A stretch of DNA of 8,935 nt from NCBI GenBank assembly GCA_003669575.1, contig QWOR01000185.1, forward strand, positions 1 to 8,935. The letters are read 5' to 3'. This document shows, one piece after another, positions 5,773 through 8,935 of the stretch. Position 1 is the stretch's first letter; every line of letters begins with the position of its first letter. The translations under genes and the position numbers were made by a program. The notes beneath the pieces are model-generated. The model worked only from the letters and a program-made list of their open reading frames with translations, was not told the DNA's origin and searched no databases. Source of the stretch: Planctomycetota bacterium. GTDB lineage: Bacteria > Planctomycetota > Planctomycetia > Planctomycetales > Planctomycetaceae.

Positions 5773-7245
5773 CTACTTCCCCTCAGCCGCCCATTGCTTG
5801 TTCAGGTCGATGTTCTGGCGCAGCAGGTCGTTCTTGGGGCCGTTGCCTTTGAGGTACTCCTGCATATCGGAGTCGTACATGGCCATTGGCTCGGGCTGGC
5901 GGCCTTGATCTTGGGTCTGGATTTCCCAGTCAGCGAGTTGCTGACGAAGGGTTTCGAGAGTGGATTTGTACTGCGGATCGGCGGCGAGGTTGTGGATCTC
6001 GTGTGGGTCGGTGGTCAGGTCGTACAGCTCCTCGGCGGGGCGGTTGTCGGCGAAGAGCAGCTGTTCCGTAAGCGGGGGGAGTTGATTCGCGGCGTGCAGC
6101 TCTCGCAGCTTCTGGATGATGGCCTTGTCGTCCTTGTAGCGGTTGGGCTGCAGATGGGGCCGCTCATTCAAATAATTGCGGATGTACTTGAACCGGTCGG
6201 TGCGGACGCTGCGGAGGTGTTCCATCGTCTCGTCGCACCTGTCACGGGCAGCGAATACGGCGTTGCGCGGGGTGTAGTCCTTCGCGAGGATGTTCCGTCC
6301 CTGCATCCAGGAAGGGGTCGCGATCCCGGCCAGGGCAAGGGACGTGGCTGTCATGTCGATATGCTCGATGAGGTCGTCCCGCACGGCGCCGCGACCGACA
6401 CCCGGTCCGCGAATGATGAACGGGATGTGCGTTCCCTCGTCGTACAGAAACTGCTTGCCGCGGGCGTGGCTGATTCCGTGGTCGGTCATGAAGAAGATGA
6501 CCGTGTTGTCGAGCAACTGGTCCTTTTGCAGGCGGGCGACCAGATCGCCGACCTCCTTGTCGGTGAGGCGGCAGGAGTCGAGGTAGTCGGCCCAGTCCTG
6601 CAGGATCACCGGATCGCGGGGGTAGTAAGGCGGTAGCACGACATCGGCGGTGTTAGTGGTTGAGCCGAGTTCCTTGAGTGCCCGCGACTCCCAGTTCTTG
6701 TTCGGCCCCTGGCCCCGGTACTTGCCGCCGTGCAGCTGGACCTGCATGAAAAAGGGCTGGCCGGGCTGGCGGCCGGACCAGTCGTTACTGTTGTACATGT
6801 CAGCGGGCCACTCGAAGTTGTAGTCAGTCTTGCCGAGCCTGCCACCGCTCGTCCCATAGCCGCCGATGCAGGTGTAGTAACCCGCCTTCTGGAACAGCAC
6901 CGGGACGGGGACGACTTCGCCGGGGAGGTGGATCTTGAGTTCGCCGCGACCGCTGCGGTGGTGATGGGCTCCGATCGTCGTCTGGTAACACCCGGTGATG
7001 AGGGCCGACCGACAGGGCGAGCAGACGGGGGCAGTCGTGAACGCCCGACTGAACCGCGTTCCCTCCGCTGCCAGCTGGTCGACATGCGGGGTGTTGATCG
7101 TTTTCTCGCCATAGCAGGAGAGGTTCGGCGACATGTCGTCGACGACGATCCAGACGATGTTGGGACGGGGAGCTGGCTCCGCAGCGGGGGCAGTCGAAGA
7201 GAGAATCGCCACGAGGACGAAGAGGAGGCCGATGTGCTGGAACAT
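5773..7245 (-). CDS. Secreted sulfatase, N-sulfoglucosamine sulfohydrolase-like
   Basis: 490 residues. Hydrolyses sulfate groups, probably from a sulfated polysaccharide, outside the cytoplasm. A signal peptide (hydrophobic 5-16, cleavage near PAA22) precedes the alkaline-phosphatase-fold sulfatase domain. Metal-binding Asp36-Asp37 lie in VWIVVDDMSPN. Cys75-Ser-Pro-Cys-Arg79 is the C-x-P-x-R signature whose Cys75 is converted to formylglycine. Further active-site candidates are His172, Asp255-His256 in FFMTDHG, and Lys264. The C-terminal part carries ELYDLTTDPHEIHNL (406-420), and the order and spacing resemble heparan N-sulfatase (SGSH) rather than large arylsulfatases. ATG 7245 gives the signal peptide directly; no Shine-Dalgarno is seen. 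The formylglycine-generating enzyme or anaerobic maturase it needs is not in the window. It converges with the epimerase gene. The substrate is inferred only from family resemblance. Confidence 0.92.
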   Translation of the reverse strand: MFQHIGLLFVLVAILSSTAPAAEPAPRPNIVWIVVDDMSPNLSCYGEKTINTPHVDQLAAEGTRFSRAFTTAPVCSPCRSALITGCYQTTIGAHHHRSGRGELKIHLPGEVVPVPVLFQKAGYYTCIGGYGTSGGRLGKTDYNFEWPADMYNSNDWSGRQPGQPFFMQVQLHGGKYRGQGPNKNWESRALKELGSTTNTADVVLPPYYPRDPVILQDWADYLDSCRLTDKEVGDLVARLQKDQLLDNTVIFFMTDHGISHARGKQFLYDEGTHIPFIIRGPGVGRGAVRDDLIEHIDMTATSLALAGIATPSWMQGRNILAKDYTPRNAVFAARDRCDETMEHLRSVRTDRFKYIRNYLNERPHLQPNRYKDDKAIIQKLRELHAANQLPPLTEQLLFADNRPAEELYDLTTDPHEIHNLAADPQYKSTLETLRQQLADWEIQTQDQGRQPEPMAMYDSDMQEYLKGNGPKNDLLRQNIDLNKQWAAEGK

Positions 7246-7298
7246 AGAGGAGCGCCAGGGGTATAGGTATAGGGCCGAAGGCCTGGTGGGCAGATGCC

Positions 7299-7304
7299 AG
7301 TATA
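7299..7304 (-). promoter_or_regulatory. Possible -10 box of the sulfatase gene
   Basis: TATACT on the minus strand (5 of 6 to consensus) lies 53 bases before the sulfatase ATG. No TTGACA-like -35 box is found at 16-18 bases. A tandem CTATAC pair nearer the gene (about 7261-7272, minus strand) is an alternative. Weak evidence. Confidence 0.22.
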
Positions 7305-7364
7305 TCGTGGAACGTCTATGAGCGTTCGCGGCTCAGCGGGGGAGGCGGTTGCTGCGATTGGTGA

Positions 7365-7646
7365 TCACAACGTTCCGGCTTCCAGCTGTTCCAGGTAGAT
7401 GAACTCGGGAGCTTTCACTCCGGCGTCTTTGCGGATCTGGACCAGCCTGGGCGACTCAAAGAACGCTTTGGCTGCGTCGAGCGATGTCCAGACGGAGAAG
7501 TGGACGATCTTGTTCGGATCGCTTTCATACTTAAGAACCTGGTACGACCGCTCGCCAGCTTCGCGACGGATCCCAGCTGCGCCGTCGAAGATTGCTTTCC
7601 AGGCGGGGTAGTCAGCGACTTCATGGATGATGAGAACGTGCGGCAT
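7365..7646 (-). CDS. Small ABM-like dimeric alpha/beta-barrel protein
   Basis: 93 residues, no signal peptide, cytoplasmic. The predicted order is strand (HVLIIHEV), helix with Tyr13-x-x-Trp16-Lys and Phe20-Asp21, strand (SYQVLKYES), strand (KIVHFSVW), helix (56-73), and strand (EFIYLEQLE). This is the ferredoxin-like fold of the antibiotic biosynthesis monooxygenase/dimeric alpha-beta barrel superfamily, with the usual length of about 95 residues and the common AGIRREAG segment. Members act as monooxygenases, cyclases or heme-degrading enzymes, or have unknown roles; no catalytic set is recognisable here, so no reaction is assigned. It lies 119 bases upstream of the sulfatase on the same strand, too far to assume one operon. 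The bases before ATG 7646 read TCCTCC, the opposite of a Shine-Dalgarno, so initiation is probably SD-independent. Confidence 0.72.
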   Translation of the reverse strand: MPHVLIIHEVADYPAWKAIFDGAAGIRREAGERSYQVLKYESDPNKIVHFSVWTSLDAAKAFFESPRLVQIRKDAGVKAPEFIYLEQLEAGTL

Positions 7647-8080
7647 GGAGGATGTCCGAATGTGTGCTCGGGGAGCGGGAGTCGGTGAAGTGTCTGTTCT
7701 TGAAGAGGGCTCGTCTATGGACGGGAGGATACGGTCGAGGGTCTTAAGGGGATGAGCAACAAGACTCTCATCTTCCCTCGGTTACCTAACGCGTGAGCGA
7801 CGAAACTCCAAAGGCATCATCCCCAATCCACCTCGCGGACGCTTCGGACGACGGTGTCTGTGCCTTGGCAAAATGCACGGTTTGGCGAGAAAATCCGGAA
7901 CGTATGACTCGTGCTGCCGATGGTCGACCAATGTGTGGCTGCCCACTGTTTTTTTATAGGGAAGCCAGATGGACCGGGGTAGGATTGTGGGGATGGTTGT
8001 GGGAGTCCCCGATGTATGTGTCGTGCGGGGGCTCAGGTCTTTCAGACAGGCATCCCCATTTGAACCAGCACCGCTCACCT
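7647..8080. other. Divergent intergenic region
   Basis: This lies between the divergent ABM-like gene and the secreted-protein gene. It holds the stem-loop at 7736-7780 and a run of seven T followed by ATAGGG near 7951-7963. No sigma70 promoter with good spacing was found on either strand. A 98-codon minus-strand frame here (7782-8078) has no domain or ribosome site and overlaps the probable leader of the next gene; not called. Confidence 0.45.
7736..7780. other. Two-part stem-loop upstream of the ABM-like gene
   Basis: CGAGGG (7736-7741) pairs with CCCTCG (7775-7780), and inside it GATGAG (7751-7756) pairs with CTCATC (7767-7772) around a 10-base loop. The internal loop is asymmetric (9 bases against 2). 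It lies 90 bases upstream of the ABM-like start on the opposite side from the sulfatase and has no T run. It could be a leader structure or a protein site. Confidence 0.35.
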
Positions 8081-8935
8081 GTGAAATTCGATCGACTCAC
8101 TCGGATTGGAGTGGCGTTGATTGTACTGCTGTGTGTGTGGAGCATCCGAGTGAGCGCAGCACCGCCGTTTCCCTGGCGGGATCGTCGGGCAGGGGCGGTT
8201 CCCTATACCCCACGGATGGGAGTCGCTCCGGCTCCGAGGACGCGACCGGTTCCGGCCACTCCCGACATCGTCATCCAGGAATTCCCGCAACCCTCGCTCG
8301 TGCCTGCGACTGAGCCGACACCGATCGATCAGCCAGCGTCGCAGCCAGTTCGTACTCGAACCTACTTCACGCCCCGGTCATCCGATTCAACCTACCCCGC
8401 GGGGTACGGCATTCATGTCGGGGTGACTCAACAGTTCCTGGACGAACTCATCAAGGTCGAGTCAGTCGACTCAGGTCCGGTGCGAGATTGCATCCTGGGG
8501 GCTCAGGTGGTGGGGTCTCAGTCCACGGAGACCGCGGTCCATGTTCGACTGGTCCCCAATGACCAGATGGCTGAACTGGAGTTCCAGTTGAGTGGTGTCA
8601 CCCGAAACGAGACTGAGAATCGCACCCCGCAGGCAGTCATCCAATCCGAGGGAGTACACCGCTTCGAAGTTTCCAAGTCGGTGACTTTTGACGGCAAGAA
8701 ACTGCTGACTCGCAGCCCGTCCGCTACGATGTATCCCTTCCGGCGGAACCGGGCTGCCCGCACTCCGGCGAGCTCAATTCCGCTCCTTGGGCCGCTGGTC
8801 TCGCAGTACGCTCTGGGGATCGCCGACCAGCGACGCCCCATGGCAGAAAGAATCACGGCGCAGAAAATCACCGAGCAGGTCGTCCCTCAGTTTAATGAAT
8901 CCGTCGACGAGCGGTTGACAGAACTGAACAATCAG
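8081..8935 (+). CDS. Secreted proline-rich protein of unknown function, 3' end beyond the window
   Basis: An open frame of 285 codons runs to the last base with no stop. I place the start at GTG 8081, since the product then begins with a clear signal peptide: MKFDRLTR, hydrophobic residues 9-20, cleavage near VSA (24-26). TTG 8060 is an in-frame alternative; neither has a good ribosome site. Residues 27 to about 100 are rich in proline, alanine and arginine, likely a disordered linker. From about 110 a folded domain seems to begin (YGIHVGVTQQFLDELIKVES), continuing with strand-like alternation (VHVRLVPNDQMAELEFQLSG; VHRFEVSKSVTFDGKKLL). The end, ITAQKITEQVVPQFNESVDERL, looks helical. Codon use and third-position GC support real coding. 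I cannot name the family; it resembles planctomycete-specific exported proteins of unknown role, a memory-based impression. Probably periplasmic or surface located. Confidence 0.75.
   Translation, partial: MKFDRLTRIGVALIVLLCVWSIRVSAAPPFPWRDRRAGAVPYTPRMGVAPAPRTRPVPATPDIVIQEFPQPSLVPATEPTPIDQPASQPVRTRTYFTPRSSDSTYPAGYGIHVGVTQQFLDELIKVESVDSGPVRDCILGAQVVGSQSTETAVHVRLVPNDQMAELEFQLSGVTRNETENRTPQAVIQSEGVHRFEVSKSVTFDGKKLLTRSPSATMYPFRRNRAARTPASSIPLLGPLVSQYALGIADQRRPMAERITAQKITEQVVPQFNESVDERLTELNNQ

Noticed and set aside
5794..6636. 280-codon plus-strand frame antisense to the sulfatase
   Set aside because: Valine- and glycine-rich product without domains; it mirrors the codon pattern of the sulfatase, whose motifs are complete.
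7782..8078. 98-codon minus-strand frame
   Set aside because: No domain, no ribosome site and an implausible composition (many Pro, Arg, Thr); it lies across the leader of the 8081 gene.
1..8935. CRISPR array, rRNA, integrase, phage or toxin-antitoxin genes
   Set aside because: No regularly spaced repeats of suitable length and no matching protein signatures were seen on either strand.

Overview
The window reads as a piece of a planctomycete chromosome (Planctomycetota, probably order Planctomycetales). The grounds are indirect: signal-peptide-bearing sulfatase, SGNH esterase and AGE-family epimerase genes sit close together, genes stand mostly alone with gaps of 100-400 bases, Shine-Dalgarno sites are weak or missing at most genes, and a GC-rich inverted repeat lies between convergent genes. 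No ribosomal RNA or taxon-specific marker is present, so the assignment is inference.

Layout, left to right. (1) A tRNA-Pro(GGG) at 88-162 with its own promoter and a strong terminator. (2) A secreted SGNH/GDSL hydrolase, plus strand, 537-1301. (3) A minus-strand gene, 1638-3071, encoding the most unusual protein here: an N-terminal heme-NO-binding (H-NOX/HNOB) domain fused to a C-terminal YitH-like GNAT acetyltransferase with two GNAT halves. Its upstream region holds four tandem octamers and a perfect 16-bp palindrome. (4) A compact insertion sequence of about 1 kb (3150-4138) with a DDE transposase, lying in what would otherwise be the divergent promoter region between the H-NOX-GNAT gene and the next gene. 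(5) A secreted AGE/cellobiose-2-epimerase-like protein, 4309-5613. (6) A paired inverted repeat between convergent genes. (7) A secreted sulfatase of the N-sulfoglucosamine sulfohydrolase-like type, minus strand, 5773-7245. (8) A small ABM-like dimeric alpha/beta-barrel protein, minus strand, 7365-7646. (9) The 5' part of a secreted, proline-rich protein with a GTG start, 8081 to the window end.

How the genes relate. The esterase, the epimerase and the sulfatase all carry export signals and fit removal of ester and sulfate groups and epimerisation of sugars during breakdown of sulfated or acylated glycans outside the cytoplasm. They are on both strands and are not one operon. The H-NOX-GNAT gene looks unrelated to this. 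It is predicted to bind heme and NO (His103, Tyr132-x-Ser134-x-Arg136, Ile5 and Pro116 match the known H-NOX positions) and to couple this to acetyl transfer within one chain. That would be a one-component gas-responsive acetyltransferase, an arrangement I do not know as a described system. Its base composition appears lower in GC than its neighbours (two hand-counted 60-base lines give 50-52%, against 57-62% in single counted lines of the sulfatase and epimerase), compatible with separate acquisition.
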